Of a stretch of 64,000 nucleotides of DNA, positions 63,482 to 64,000 are shown piece by piece. Every line of letters starts with the position of its first letter. Positions within the stretch are counted from its first letter, which is position 1. Source of the stretch: Nissolia schottii (lineage: Eukaryota > Streptophyta > Magnoliopsida > Fabales > Fabaceae); contig QANU01064415.1 in the NCBI GenBank assembly GCA_003254905.1, forward strand, positions 509,686-573,685. The letters run 5' to 3'. Below the pieces are notes generated by a model. That model was not told the DNA's origin, did no database searches, and saw only the letters and a program-made list of their open reading frames with translations. The position numbers and the translations under genes are program-made.

Positions 63482-64000
63482 AACAACCTTGAGTGACACT
63501 CCTCCCACCACTAGCAAAACCTTCATGGATGCCATTTCACTTATATTCCTTCTTTGATGTTTTGTTGTACTGTTTGTTTCATAATCTGTATGAATGAAAT
63601 AAGTATTTAAGGAGAAATTGTATTTTTCTTATTATCTCTATTTCTCACTCTTGAGACTGACTATAAGAGAATCCTTTATGAGGAGGATTGCACAAACAAT
63701 AATTAGAAGGAAGCAGAGCAAAACCGCTGGGCCCCCTGGCCTCAATCTACTTGATGCTATTTGGTGTTCAGATCCTGAGATTTTAAGATTAGAAGTAACT
63801 GCTGTTTATAAAAAATCGCAACAATGGATAGTATCTAGCAATAGTGCGTCTAGGATAAGGGGTTTCATCCATTATTGAGGTCATTGTAGGTCTTGATGTC
63901 GTTCTGTGTCTAGATATTAAACCAATCGGACCTAAAAGTAACATTCTCTCCCTTCTACTGGGGGGATTTAAATTTATGACTTACCAATTGGATCAAATGC
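63482..64000. other. 3' flank of synthetase gene
   Basis: Likely 3' untranslated sequence to about 63620, then unassigned DNA to the window end. An open frame at 63618-63878 has no recognised domain and is not called a gene. Confidence 0.5.

Noticed and set aside
63618..63878. 86-codon open frame at the right edge
   Set aside because: No domain and no splice or promoter context; it lies in the 3' flank of the synthetase gene.

Overview
The window is nuclear DNA of a flowering plant, most likely a dicot and probably a legume. The evidence is AT-rich intergenic DNA, many short exons with GT..AG introns, plastid-targeted proteins, and families restricted to plants (DUF295 F-box relatives, plant mobile domain, MUT9-like kinases, TONNEAU1). 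The legume assignment rests on overall impression, not on a search. I assembled exon structures by eye from splice sites and reading phase. All nine main gene models close in frame from ATG to stop, and none has been checked against transcripts.

Layout, left to right. 1-5 kb: a decayed DUF295 F-box relative cut off by a long-inverted-repeat element, then a ~270-bp tandem repeat. 5.0-13.3 kb (-): a TBC/Rab-GAP protein. 16.0-18.4 kb (+): phosphatidylglycerophosphate synthase. 19.2-21.3 kb (-): a lambda-class glutathione transferase. 22.4-24.8 kb (-): a clade D-like PP2C phosphatase. 26.8-27.2 kb (-): a dead polyol/sugar transporter fragment. 27.5-30.1 kb (-): TONNEAU1. 31.4-34.6 kb (+): a leukotriene-A4-hydrolase-type M1 aminopeptidase with a GC-rich first exon. 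36.1-40.8 kb (-): a MUT9-like casein-kinase-1-type kinase. 42.2-45.4 kb: a complete Mutator-like element with 9-bp target duplication, carrying a plant mobile domain (MAIN-like) gene; it holds a probable assembly error around a single N. 46.7-48.3 kb: an ~0.8-kb tandem duplication. 51.3-54.4 kb (+): an ARID-HMG box DNA-binding protein. 55.5-57.1 kb (+): a PSA2-like thylakoid-lumen zinc-finger protein. 59.0-63.5 kb (+): 10-formyltetrahydrofolate synthetase with element-laden introns.

The genes are independent housekeeping and regulatory loci, not an operon or cluster. The TBC - PGP synthase - lambda GST - PP2C run, with TONNEAU1 nearby, matches from memory the gene order around At3g55000-At3g55050 in Arabidopsis, so the left half looks like an ancient conserved block. 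The most unusual object is the Mutator-like element: its only recognisable cargo is a plant mobile domain gene, with no visible transposase, and its ends carry paired hairpin motifs.
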